From the NCBI GenBank assembly GCA_903813345.2, contig CAIIXF020000001.1:38035366-38099365 (forward strand): a stretch of 64,000 bases of DNA. The letters run 5' to 3'. The notes beneath the pieces were generated by a model that worked only from the letters and a program-made list of their open reading frames with translations, was not told the origin of the DNA and searched no databases. Source of the stretch: Owenia fusiformis (Eukaryota; Annelida; Polychaeta; Sabellida; Oweniidae). The position numbers and the translations under genes are program-made. Shown one piece after another: positions 10,635-21,600 of this stretch (the first letter of the stretch is position 1; the number at the start of each line of letters is the position of its first letter).

Positions 10635-11342
10635 TTATAGATGCAGTCCAAAGCTACAGCCTCTTGTTGGTTCAAGCTGTTGACAACATTGCCATACCCA
10701 ATTTACAGCAACCAATTTACCCTGACTGTCATATTTCTCCATTCTCTCTTTCCCTTTAGGATGACACCTACATGCCTTTTTATGATTGTCCTTTTCATTG
10801 TAGAGTTTATGACACCTTAGACATGACTTCATATTCAAGCTTTGTAACTGGCTATTTTGTTTTATATGCGGTCTCCTTGGAGATTTAATATTATTTGGGT
10901 TAAACTCTGATGAAAGTAGGATGGGAAGCCGTTCATTTCCTTCATAAAGTGGCTGTCCTTTTTTATCAACTTGGGATTCGTGGAGAGCTATGGTCTCATT
11001 TGGCCCAAGTGATTGAGATGAGCTAGATAGGTTGGTTAAAAATCTCAACGATTTACTAGGATTTAGTGTCGCCACAGGTTTATCCATAGACTTCAACTGC
11101 AGGCGATAGTTTGTATTGTTGTACATAGCTTTCTGTAGAGTGTCTTCCAAGTTCTCTATTTTTGTGCGCAGAGCTCCGATGAGGCTCTCATAACGTATTA
11201 ACTTTGCCTTTGTTTTCTTGGATAGTGGATGTTTTGGTTGGTCATGGTTACTCTCCTCAGTAGAGGGAGGAATAATAAGGTTTTGTGCTACTGGGGCCAC
11301 CCAGAATTCCCAGTCAGCCTTCTTAGACAGAACAAACTCAAT
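10635..11342 (-). CDS. Coiled-coil/zinc-module gene, terminal exon
   Basis: Acceptor gtgtttcag|ATTGAG; 235 codons to TAA at 10635-10637. It carries the Cys/His module ending WQCCQQLEPTRGCSFGLHL. Confidence 0.82.
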   Translation of the reverse strand: MEFVLSKKADWEFWVAPVAQNLIIPPSTEESNHDQPKHPLSKKTKAKLIRYESLIGALRTKIENLEDTLQKAMYNNTNYRLQLKSMDKPVATLNPSKSLRFLTNLSSSSQSLGPNETIALHESQVDKKGQPLYEGNERLPILLSSEFNPNNIKSPRRPHIKQNSQLQSLNMKSCLRCHKLYNEKDNHKKACRCHPKGKERMEKYDSQGKLVAVNWVWQCCQQLEPTRGCSFGLHL

Positions 11343-13618
11343 CTGAAACACATTTGAATTAATATGATATACATCTATTATCTATACAACACCCCGGAAT
11401 AGCCTGACAATGGTAAAGTCAGATACCGTTGTCACAAATGGCGGACATAACCGTCGCTTCAAATAGATTTTCATGAACTGTAAGTTTAATAGAGGACCTA
11501 GACTAAATTCCTTTGGAACAACAATAAATCAAAGTGTCTTAATACTCATTGTACAGTTAATAATGTTCTACCATCGAAATAAAGTCCATAATTTAACTGA
11601 TCAAAATGAGATACATGTAGGGAACAACGGACACTGTAATTACCATATGCCGTTGGCTTTCTAAATTACTCATATTCAGATTCCGTTGTCATTGGCAATA
11701 TTGAAGACACCATATTGTGGCGATTCAGGACCCAATTTGATCGAAAATGGGATGGCATATGATACATTATCACAAGAGCTTAATGCATGCACAGAATTAG
11801 CGACGATAAAATCCCATGAAATGAGGACCAAGTGATTAAACAGTTGAAGCGACGGTTATGCCCGCCATTTGTGACAATGAAATCTGACTTTACCGTAGTC
11901 AGGCTATTCCGGTGTGTACAAGTAGACTTTGGGGCTGATCTTGAAAGCATCATTAAAATCCCTGTATTTCAATTATCTTTCATGATGTTAACATGACAAC
12001 TAACTTTATTATCAATGATTTCAAAGCCACGGTCACTTGAATGCAGCTTATTTAACTTTTCGCAGTAGTCCAGCGGCAAAATGGAGGAACATTAGGTATA
12101 TTATTTTAACATAATAAGACACCTGGATTTGTCTGTCTTCAGGAAAGAAGTTGAGAGCATGACCAAATGTACCTCTATTTTCGTTGCTGGACTGCGGTGA
12201 AAAGTGAGTCACCATCATGTGCCTGTGGCTTGAAATCCTTGATCACCATGATTAAGTACAGATAATAACAGGTATGTCTTATGAGATTATACTATTTTTG
12301 GGGAAAAGTTCTCTGTATATTGAATTGATTTTATTGGTTTCACATTGCAGTAAGCTTATAAACTTTTTTTTTTATTATTGTCTTAACATAAAAAACAAAC
12401 TGTTGAGTGAGAGAATGATACGGGAATTCATCAATGTAACAATAAAATAAAGAATGTCATAAAATAATGTAATGAAATGTATGTGTTGTTTTATGGTTGG
12501 TTATTTTACAATTGTTCACCTTTTCTTGTAGTCCATTAACCTGTGAAGCAATTTGTAGTAATCTGTTGTCTTGCTCCATGTAGCGTTGCTCTAAGCGGTT
12601 GAAGTAGTCTGAAAACTTGACTAGGTCTGCCTCTATGGTTTTCTTTGTTGTATTTAATACAGTCAACATCACCTGGAAGATGTAAATATATATCATCCAG
12701 ATCAAGATTTTTATGGGATACCTATATGGGTTGTAGGTAAACTATTTTTCTATTTATTTTTTGAAAAAGTTGCCATCTTTATGATGGATCATGGTAAAAA
12801 TCATGTGCTCACTGTAATTGTTATTTTGGGAATGTTCATCGTATTGTTGCCATCTTTCTTTATGCAAACCAATAGAAATCACACTATAACTCACTTTTCT
12901 AATATTTTAGGTTCTATAGACATAAAAAACATTTGAAACTTACACTAATAAACATTAGTTCTAATAGTTTAGGTTCTTTCTTTTTGAAAACCATTTGCAC
13001 TCTAAAAAAATCATATTTCACGTTCGATGGTTTTGTAAAAAACAAATTGAAATGTTTATACATTATCACACACTTAATCTTATATTTCAAGTTCTATATT
13101 AATGAAAACCATTTGCAACTATTGCTATAACTCACTTTATCTAATATTCCAGGTTTAACTGCATTGTGCGGCAGTCCAAGTTGTTGTAAACATCTCTCAC
13201 GTTCTTCCATTAGTTGACCCAGTGTACCTACCAGCTGGATGACTGCTTGTTCTACATATGCTAAACTAGACTCAAACCCTGCCCCCTCAAACCCATGTGA
13301 TGCTCTCCGAATTTGCAGGATGGCAGGTTTGGTAAGTGTTGATTTAATTGAATTCAATCTGGAGTCTGCTTCAATTACAAGTTTACGCTGGTTTTCTATT
13401 TCATTCAGAGCAGCGGTAAGTTTTTCTGCCCAGCCATTACGTTCTGTTTGAAGATGCTGACACACAAAGTGTTCCACGTGCGCTCGTTCCCTCACTAACA
13501 TTGAGCTGTCTGTAGCATGTAGTAATCTTGTCACAAAATGAGTGACTTTCTGATTTATATCTGTATCCACATGTACCACAGGTGGAGGTTTGCCTTGCGG
13601 GGTCGTAGCGACACTCAT
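10635..13618 (-). CDS. Uncharacterised coiled-coil protein with C-terminal Cys/His zinc-binding-like module (whole gene)
   Basis: I do not recognise a named family. Coding exons are 13618-13136, 12672-12520 and 11342-10635, all phase-0 junctions, giving 447 residues. The N-terminus (MSVATTPQGK) leads into a helical region with HFVTRLLHATD and QLVGTLGQLMEERERC. Exon 2 is almost all coiled coil (NRLEQRYMEQDNRLLQ). Exon 3 has another short coiled coil (about 261-287), a Ser-rich low-complexity part, and a compact module at residues 383-447: C386-x2-C389, C403-x-C405-H406, C431-C432, C441 and H446. That spacing resembles small CHORD-like or treble-clef zinc modules. No signal peptide or membrane segment is seen, so it is probably intracellular. 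A downstream ATTAAA on the minus strand at 10473-10478 may serve polyadenylation. Confidence 0.8.
11388..11917. mobile_element. MITE with about 70-bp inverted repeats, intronic
   Basis: CCCGGAATAGCCTGAC and GACATAACCGTCGCTTC on the left have complements GTCAGGCTATTCCGG and GAAGCGACGGTTATGCC on the right. It lies between coding exons 2 and 3 of the minus-strand gene. Confidence 0.85.
12520..12672 (-). CDS. Coiled-coil/zinc-module gene, coding exon 2
   Basis: 153 nt between catcttccag and AAAAG|gtgaac, phase 0-0, encoding 51 residues of heptad-like helix (VMLTVLNTTKKTIEADL to NGLQEK). Confidence 0.8.
12880..13165. repeat. Degenerate about 60-bp tandem repeat overlapping an exon end
   Basis: Words such as ATAACTCACTTT, CTAATATT, AGGTTCTAT and GAAAACCATTTGCA recur about every 60 bases. 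The last unit contains the real exon 1 donor at 13135. Confidence 0.6.
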
Positions 13619-13623
13619 ACCTT
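13136..13623 (-). CDS. Coiled-coil/zinc-module gene, coding exon 1 with ATG
   Basis: Acceptor catgtttcag at 13624 precedes five untranslated bases, then ATG at 13618-13616. The exon ends GATAAA|gtgagt at 13136, phase 0, coding residues 1-161. Confidence 0.8.
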
Positions 13624-13674
13624 CTGAAACATGATGAATTCAGAAAAAATGAAGAAATATAGAAATGTTTAACA

Positions 13675-14080
13675 GTTTTTTTGTCACGACCAAAAAGTGG
13701 TGACATATTGTTATGGTCACCGTTTTTTGTCTGCGTTTGGTGGTTGGTGGTTGGCGATTGGCAATCGGCGTCTGTAACAAATTCTTTCAACTTCCAATAA
13801 CTTAATAAATACTAAATGACTGACTTCAATTTTTTCAAAATCTTCTACAAGTTTTCAGAAGTTCAAATCTACTCCATATTTAAGATTTGACCTTCAATGA
13901 CCTTTTCAAGGTCACAAAAAGGTCAAAAAGGTATTTTTTCAACTTGCCTCAAATTGACCAATTTATTTTTTCAAAATTATCTACAGTTCTCAGAAGTTCA
14001 AATCTGACATAAGATTGAACTAATAATATTGTGAGCAACTAGGTAGTGACATTTTGTCATGTTAATGCCTTGTTTTAAAT
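13675..14080. repeat. GTCACC-hairpin family, long copy in a 5-prime intron
   Basis: Left hairpin GTCACGACCAAAAAGTGGTGACATATTG. Then the core GGCGTCTGTAACAAATT, AAGGTCA words, and the end GTAGTGACATTTTGTCATG. It matches the copy at 58341-58731 along most of its length. Confidence 0.8.
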
Positions 14081-14328
14081 CTGCAACTCCTTGTAATTTC
14101 GAAAAAACAAAATTTAAAAAATATTGTTATATCTCCTTTAATTGTCACATAATATTGAATCTCATACTAGTGTAAATTGATAGAGTCAAATCATCACAGT
14201 AATTTCGGTTAAAGGGTCCTTATTTTTCAAATAAATCCCTTTAAATATATCTCTAAAAGTTGTAAAAATATAATCCAGTAAGAAATACAAATGATGACAT
14301 AAATATATACTATACATGTGAAACTTAC

Positions 14329-14450
14329 CTTTTGTTTGATATATGTGCTAGCTTCTTGTCTCCATGTGAGAAAGCTCCGTCCAAACACTTTGAAATAAAT
14401 ACTTCAATCTACTTGAACCTGAATATTCTCATATTTCCATATCTTGTATC
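14329..14450 (-). other. Probable noncoding 5-prime exon of the coiled-coil/zinc-module gene
   Basis: A strong minus-strand donor AAAAG|gtaagt lies at 14328, about 700 bases upstream of the coding exon acceptor. The segment holds only a five-codon upstream reading frame at 14348-14365. The transcription start is not defined by the sequence; the outer boundary is a guess. Confidence 0.45.
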
Positions 14451-15380
14451 AAAGCAAGTTGAAGTTTCTATGCAAGGTAGATTAGTGAAGGTTTAGAATA
14501 ATAGCTGAACAGGATTGGCTTTCTATTTGAGTAGGATTATTGGAGTGCTTGAAATGAAATGGAATTAATCCTGTTTGGAAGTGACCCGGGGTATTAAGAC
14601 AAATCTAGTGAAAGGTATTCATATATTTTGTCTTCTATTTGTGTTTAAAGCACTATTATGTATGATATCCATTATAGAGATCATAATGGGTGCATGTATA
14701 ACTCTGAAATAATGTTGTCCTCTGTCAGCCAGTATAGCCATTCATCATATATTCAATAATGGAATATTGCTTTATAGCTGAATAAATAGATGTCTCCACT
14801 TGTTTTTTGTAATTATTTATTTTGGTTGGGCCAGACTGCCATAAAAACTTGCAATAGTCACTTAATCTGCACATATAAGGGAAACTGAAATACAGATATT
14901 TATATATACAGAATAAAGTGTTAAAATGAAGTTGGCTATGGGGCTCCTAAATTATTATAGCAAATATATTTGATTGGAGCATGGTCACCTTATGTCATGC
15001 CCGGTTATCGGAGGAAATGAATGGTGGGGGAGTAGCCAATTTTCAACCAATTTGAAAGATCTTTATTTTTAAAATGAGAAATATGTGAGGTATATACTTT
15101 TAAGTGACGTTTTTTTCACAAAATTAATGTCATTTCTGGTTTTTTAAAATTAGCTTCCATACGTTAGATAAAAAATAATCAAAAATATTTAAATTTAATG
15201 GAGGGGAGGGAGTGAAAAATAGGAACTTGGAGTTATTAGAAATAAAGTTGTTACATCTCTTATCATGTCTTAATGATAGCATGAGGCCGTAACATATTTA
15301 AGGCCTTAGAAGAAGGTAATCTGAGGGTATCTGATGTATTTATAGTCCATGGCACAATAGTTTACATTTGTAATAAATCA

Positions 15381-15899
15381 TTAAAGGACAACTGAAATAG
15401 CTTTTCTCAACTTGCAGCTACAAAAATGCGGTTTTCTCCATTCTAAGCCCAACGTAGAGTTCTTGCGATAGCCATTATAAAATGAATGTTAGATAACTGC
15501 TAACGGTCATAGATAACGAAATAAAACTAACTGATCAATCAAATTGGCCCCCAAGCGATTAGTAACATCATATACAAAATATAGCTTTGGTTTATTGGTT
15601 CCTTAGTAATCACAACGTCACGGCAACCATGGGATTGTTGTGTAAACAAATAACAAACATTTTGGCATTATGATGTCATGATCTAATGGACCAAAACGGG
15701 CCACGTGGGGGCCAATGAGAGATCACGTGGGGGACAATAACGTCACAATCAATTCAAATATTGCTTATTAAGCAGCTAATAATGACCGTTAGAGTGAAAT
15801 AATTTTCACACTTCTGATGAGAAAACATGTCCAAATACATTTATCAAAAAATCATATTGATTCCTTTAGGTTAAAAATACCATTTCATATCTCCTTTAA
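15381..15899. mobile_element. TTAA-bounded MITE
   Basis: Starts TTAAAGGACAACTGAAATAG and ends CATTTCATATCTCCTTTAA, an inverted pair with TTAA at both edges. Internal CCACGTGGGGGCCAATGAG and ATCACGTGGGGGACAATAA are paired sub-repeats. Confidence 0.65.
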
Positions 15900-16914
15900 T
15901 TCAGTTTTAACAGTTTTCTGGAAGGTTTCACGTTCACAGTGACTCAACAATGTATGTATCATTTAAAATCAATATATTATAATGAAGTGTATTTTTAGAG
16001 CTGAAATCTCAAATGTCAAAATGAAAATGATTGATTCTTTAACGAAATCACAATGATGCAACAGTGTATGTTTTAAAATCAATATTTTAGAATGAAGTGT
16101 ATTTTTTAAATAAATAAGATTAGTGTCAGAATGAAATGGATTACATGTATCACAATTTAAAAAATAAGAAATGTAGAAATGATTTACTTTTTATTTATGA
16201 TTAATATCTAAATGTGCTGGGTTATGGGCTTACATGGACAAACATGACAAAACATAAATTCCGACTTTCAGGGAGTGGAACCGTGTAGTTCTTTCGTGGA
16301 GTACACAGAAAATGCATTATAAAAATGGCCATCTTTAATTCAAAAATTAGGTAGGTGTAGTTTTATTTTGTTGTCCGTGAATTTACTTTTAATACTTCAT
16401 TGCCTGCCAATAGGTTCATCACATTCCTAATACTTGGGAGAAACATTCAATTGTCACAAATTAATACTCTATTTAAAGATATGTCTTACATCTAGGATAT
16501 ATCTTGAAATAACCCCCAGGCTCACTCTCAAGCTCAAGTTATACTGGAACCAATTAGTCGAGGCATTGGATTTTTTGCCAGTTTCAACTATTATTCACCT
16601 TAACAGCTATATATCAAAGGATAAAAAGTGATGTACTTAACAATGCTTACAATGAACACAATTATAAATAGATGAACCCTCAAAATGTGCAATTATGAAA
16701 GTAGAGGTCAAACACGTAATGTTTCCCTTATCAATGCCCATCAAACTACAATATCAATAATGATGATAATTATACAAATTATTAAAACACCTAATATATA
16801 GGCAATCACACTTCTTTCGTGTGTATTGCCACTGGCAGTGATTCGGGTATGGTGTCTATATGTCAACAGTTCATTAAAATGAACTTAACCCCCTTTTCAA
16901 TATTTCAAAATTTT

Positions 16915-17030
16915 TATATTCTGTGACGCCACCACACATCGCTTTTTATGGACAATGTTTGGCAGTTGGTGTTTGGTCAGGTCAGCATCTGTAAAAAATG
17001 ACAGGTGGTGACAATTTACATGTTAAGGTT
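16915..17030. repeat. Partial copy of the GTCACC-hairpin family
   Basis: TGACGCCACCACACATCGC, TTGGCAGTTGGTGTTTGG, CAGCATCTGTAAAAAATGAC and AGGTGGTGACAATTTACATG follow the family order. Confidence 0.65.
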
Positions 17031-18643
17031 GACCTTGCGCAATTCAAATCCCATTGTACATTAGATCATTTTTGATTGTCTTTATGATTTAATTGTGCCT
17101 TTGAAATTGATTCTCCTAAATGGTCACCAAGATGCTTGAATTCGTGGAAATTCTGAAATGCAGGGTTATCCAGAAGTAATGTCTAAGGAATAGGTGATGA
17201 ATTTCATGTCATTTTAGAATGCAAAGCTTTAAGTTATATTAGAAAAAGGTACCTTCCTAAATGTTATTTGACAAATCCAAACACACAGAAGTTTGAGAAA
17301 TTAATGAATTCAAACAAAAATATACTTATAAAACTTTGTAAATTTTTAATCGAGGCTGGGCAAAAAATGTGCATTTATAATGTTATCTTAATGTTTGTTA
17401 CTGTATTAGTTAAGTTTATCTTTTGTACTCTTATACCCTATAAAGGGTAAATTGAGAAATCAATAAATAAAAAAAATATATCAAAGATGTTGCCATTATT
17501 CAGTGCTATTCTACTATTTGATTGGTCAATTTCCTGATTTCTATGGTTACTTGATGTGAGGTCAACCGGGGCAAATTATTTGCTTTAGTAAAAAATTGAA
17601 TGAAAAATGTAAAAAGAAAATATTATGATAATATTATTTCATGGTATTGTGTCAAAGATTCAGAACATATAAAGGAAAAACATAGGAAAACGTAGCTTCA
17701 CAAAATCAATATAGAAAATCTACATCATACTGCTTATCCCTATATTTTATGCTGCATAAATCTCTTGATTTTTATGAAGCTAAGACCGCTGTATGGTTGC
17801 CGTAAGTCAGATGTGACTGAAGCATGATTAGTGACGATGCAACTTGAATAAATACATTTTTTTAAACTTGAGAGTATCCACTAACAGCACATATACAATT
17901 ATGGAAAAAAATCGTCCAAAAGTCTGCTACTGGAAGGCTAGCCATCTTGTTACAAAGACACAGTGTTCTGTATTGCATTGGGTCCTAGTGATACATTCTC
18001 CCATATACAATACTGTACAAATAGGGTCAATGTTAGGTTGAGCTACGTTGTTTAAAACAGCCAAATAACATGTTTCATTGCTATTTTAATTATTTTATCA
18101 GATAAATCGTAGTCATTTATTATAGTGCATTGATTTGCATTATTCATTCACAAGTGAACAAAATCACAATATTAAATGAATGAATCAAGTTTAGGTAGGA
18201 GGAGAAAGGGATGTAATGTTTAGTAATATTAACTTTTTGTTTCATCTTCATTTATAGTGATTATATTTGACTGTTCAATATAAAAAATAAGTTTAAATCA
18301 ACCATTATGAAATATGTACTGTACACAGTATAAATTATGAACATGTAAAAAGTGTAAAACTGATTTTGAGAAATGTAATTAATATATGTACACTTTGCAT
18401 GTGGTTTTAACAATAGCCCTCTAGGGCACACAATTTAATTAAAATATTTGGTGATTAGTTTTTTTATATTAAGTAATTTTGAAAATGGGTTTCAGGTTAG
18501 TATTGCAATGAATTTGTACTGTCAACAAGTAAAGCTAACTTAGAAAATAGTGAAAAAGATACAGTTCATCATTGAAATTCAGACATAAATATTTGGATAC
18601 CTAATAGGCCTCAATGCTAGTTATGTAATATATATCATTCAAG
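17031..18643. other. Spacer upstream of the ETV start exon
   Basis: AT-rich sequence with no supported exon or repeat. An upstream noncoding ETV exon or promoter may lie here, but no initiator or TATA element stands out. Confidence 0.35.
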
Positions 18644-18670
18644 ATGCTGGATATTGATGAACTGATTCAG
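18644..18670 (+). CDS. ETV1/4/5: ETV exon 1 (initiator exon)
   Basis: ATG then MLDIDELIQ, donor CAG|gtgaga, phase 0. Chosen because joining to exon 2 makes [14 protein letters not shown], which resembles the EELFQDLSQL start of the PEA3 acidic domain. An upstream coding exon cannot be excluded. Confidence 0.65.
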
Positions 18671-21600
18671 GTGAGATGTTTAGAAATAAATCACATATCT
18701 GGATGTTCAGATTTTTATTTCCTTTTTTTAATTGATACATTTTCTATATATTTCATTTCCCTCGAAATTTTAAATTCTATAGACATGTCCTTTAAATCCC
18801 ATATTAATTTGTGAATCAGATGAAACAAAGATATATTTTTAATTGAAATATAACCTTATGTATTTCAGACAGGTAAATATATAATATAAAGCATGAAGTA
18901 AGTTTTGCATAAGTTTCACTAAGTTTTGCATAAAATTTATTCAAGGGACTTTCAAAATAGTTTTAAAAAATTGTACACTTTTTTATCATACAATTTTTAT
19001 ATAGATTCAAAAATAACAGTTTAATAAGATCTACTCACAGGAATCTGGAAATGGCTCAAACAGATAATCAGTTTTTCTATGATACAAAGTCCAATTCATG
19101 GATACTTTACGTTCATCTAGACAGGAACTTGAAATTTTATCACTAATTGTCACAAGTTTCTTAATTAATCAAATCATAAGTGAAGAAAGAATCTAACTGT
19201 AAACCCATGTTTGTTAAGTTCACCAATGCACTGTAAAGTGTTTGTTTCCTGCTCTTTTAGCTATTTACACACATGATAACCAACGGCTGTCATACCTCTG
19301 ACAGCCAATCATATTTCTACTTGCATTCTAGCTTGCTCTCACCCATGATTCTCTTTCAACCTCCCAGGAACAAGTAGGGGCTTTTAAGTATTGGTGTTTC
19401 TGCCCTTTTTGTAAGTGTCACATGAATATAGCCAATGTTTTAAGGGTAAATAATTTAGATTAAAATTAACAACATTATTGGAGCATGTCTCCCATTATTG
19501 AAAATTTGTCAAAAATAAACAAATTTATTTTTTGATATTTTTAAAGAAAAATTGGAATATTTCAAATGAGTTGAAGCATTTTACCAAAGAACAGCTTTTC
19601 ACACTTCACGTTTATGGATAGTTCAGTTGAGAAAACTGGGATTTCTCTGATATTTCCTTCATCAATTAATATATATGAGTTTGAATCATTGCTTTTTTAC
19701 AGGAGCTGTGTTCCTGTGCAGATCAGATAGAGTTCCATAGTCTGTCAAGCCAGACACAAGGGACCGAAGGATATGAAGAGAATACGGGACTAACTGATGG
19801 GAGTGCGGATGATACAGTACAAGTAGTTCCAACTGACTGCATACGAACAATAGTGGATGCACATATCAAAGATGCAGAGGACATTGTCGAAGATATAAAC
19901 ACTAAGGAACATCAAAGTAACATTGAAGATCTTGAAAATGTCATTGATTTCTCATCTGCTTTCTCAGATGATGATGACTGGCAAGTCAATGTGAAGACTC
20001 CAAAGACTTCAATCAATTCTGATTACAGCTCTGTATTTTTTAAAACTAACAATTCTCCAATTGTTCCGTCTGAGAGAATTAACCATGACGATACAATCAA
20101 CGATACTGTAGATGAGGACTACAGTGGAATATTTGACTTCTCGACCCCGACACATGATATAATCAATTACACCACTACTATTGAAGATTTTGTAAATATT
20201 GAAAACTCCAAGAGTACAAATATAAAATATTCTGTTGGTGACAGGAACACTAGTAATACTATCATTGACTTTGCAAGAATTCCAGAAATAGAGATTAAGC
20301 AGGAAATTACAAATGATTCTCTACAAGAAGATGACAATATTGAAGTTGGTAGGGATAGTGAAATAATCGACTCTTCACATGACGAAGACACTGTTGTTCC
20401 TGATACCGATAGCCAAGATACAGGAAAGATACTGGAAGCAATATTGTCTGATATAAAACAAACTGTGGATGGTGCTGATGTTGATGCAACAGATGTAGAC
20501 TATCCAAAATCTGGAGGTAAGAATTTTGAAATCTATTTTTATATTTGGCTATTAACACATGTTTCATTAAGGCATTGCAAAATATTGTTTTATATTTTTA
20601 AATCTTAATATTAAATTCTTATTTTCAGAAAAGCCAGTTCCAATTAAATCTGAAATGAAAGTTGAGTATTACCATAGTCCCATCCATAACACTATCTCAC
20701 CATCCCCCAGTCCAATATCTAGTTTATATTCCACCCCCATCTCTTGTTTACAACCCTCTTCCAGCTCTAGTTTACATACCATCCCCAGCTCTAGTTTACA
20801 CCCCACCCCCAACTCTAGTTTACACCCCACCCCCAACTCTAGTTTACACCCCACCCCCAGCTCTAGTTTACACCCCACTCCCAGCTCTAGTTTACACCCC
20901 ACCCCCAGCTCTAGTTTACACCCCACCCCAAGCTCCAGTCCCCAGCCAGACCCCCGCTCGAGTCTACCCAACAGGCCAACAATGGAGGATGCTTGCTGTT
21001 TCTACGAGACCACAAACTATGAAGCCAAATGTAGAGACCCTCATGCCTATCTATCCAGGCTCAGGTAAAATCCCCATGCTCAATTTTCATTATTTTAAAC
21101 ATATTGTACATAATTAAAGATGTCATGTTAAAATGATGTATGTCATGTTAACAGATTGAGAGGAAATATGCATGAAACACATAGCACACAATATAAAACT
21201 TCATAGAAATTATATGAGTTCTCACACATTTAGTAAGAAAAGTAATAAAAAAGTAGAGCAACATTCTAATAGCAATTGTGGCCACAAAGTGTGCCATGCC
21301 ATCATAAAACAACAGACCTAGGGAATAATTGAAGAAATTCAATAGATGTCAACTGTGCATATTAGTAATCATGGCCTGCTATTAATATTCATGGTGCTAT
21401 TAATTGAAATAATGAAATGTCTTCCCTGGCTTCATAAACGCCAGAACACTATGTCAAGTAAGAGGCTTCCTCTAGTAACTTGATCATTTACAGTTCAAAA
21501 CAACTGGTATCTATGTACGATTTTTTAATTAAAAAGAGCATAGTATGACACTTGAAGAAAACTTGCATTAAGGTAAAGTATTGTTTAGTTTATTCTCATG

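Noticed and set aside
20662-21117. Second sense frame (TPPPALVY repeats) and antisense frame in ETV exon 3
   Set aside because: Splice phases on both sides require the SSLHPTPS frame; the other sense frame meets a stop immediately after joining exon 4.
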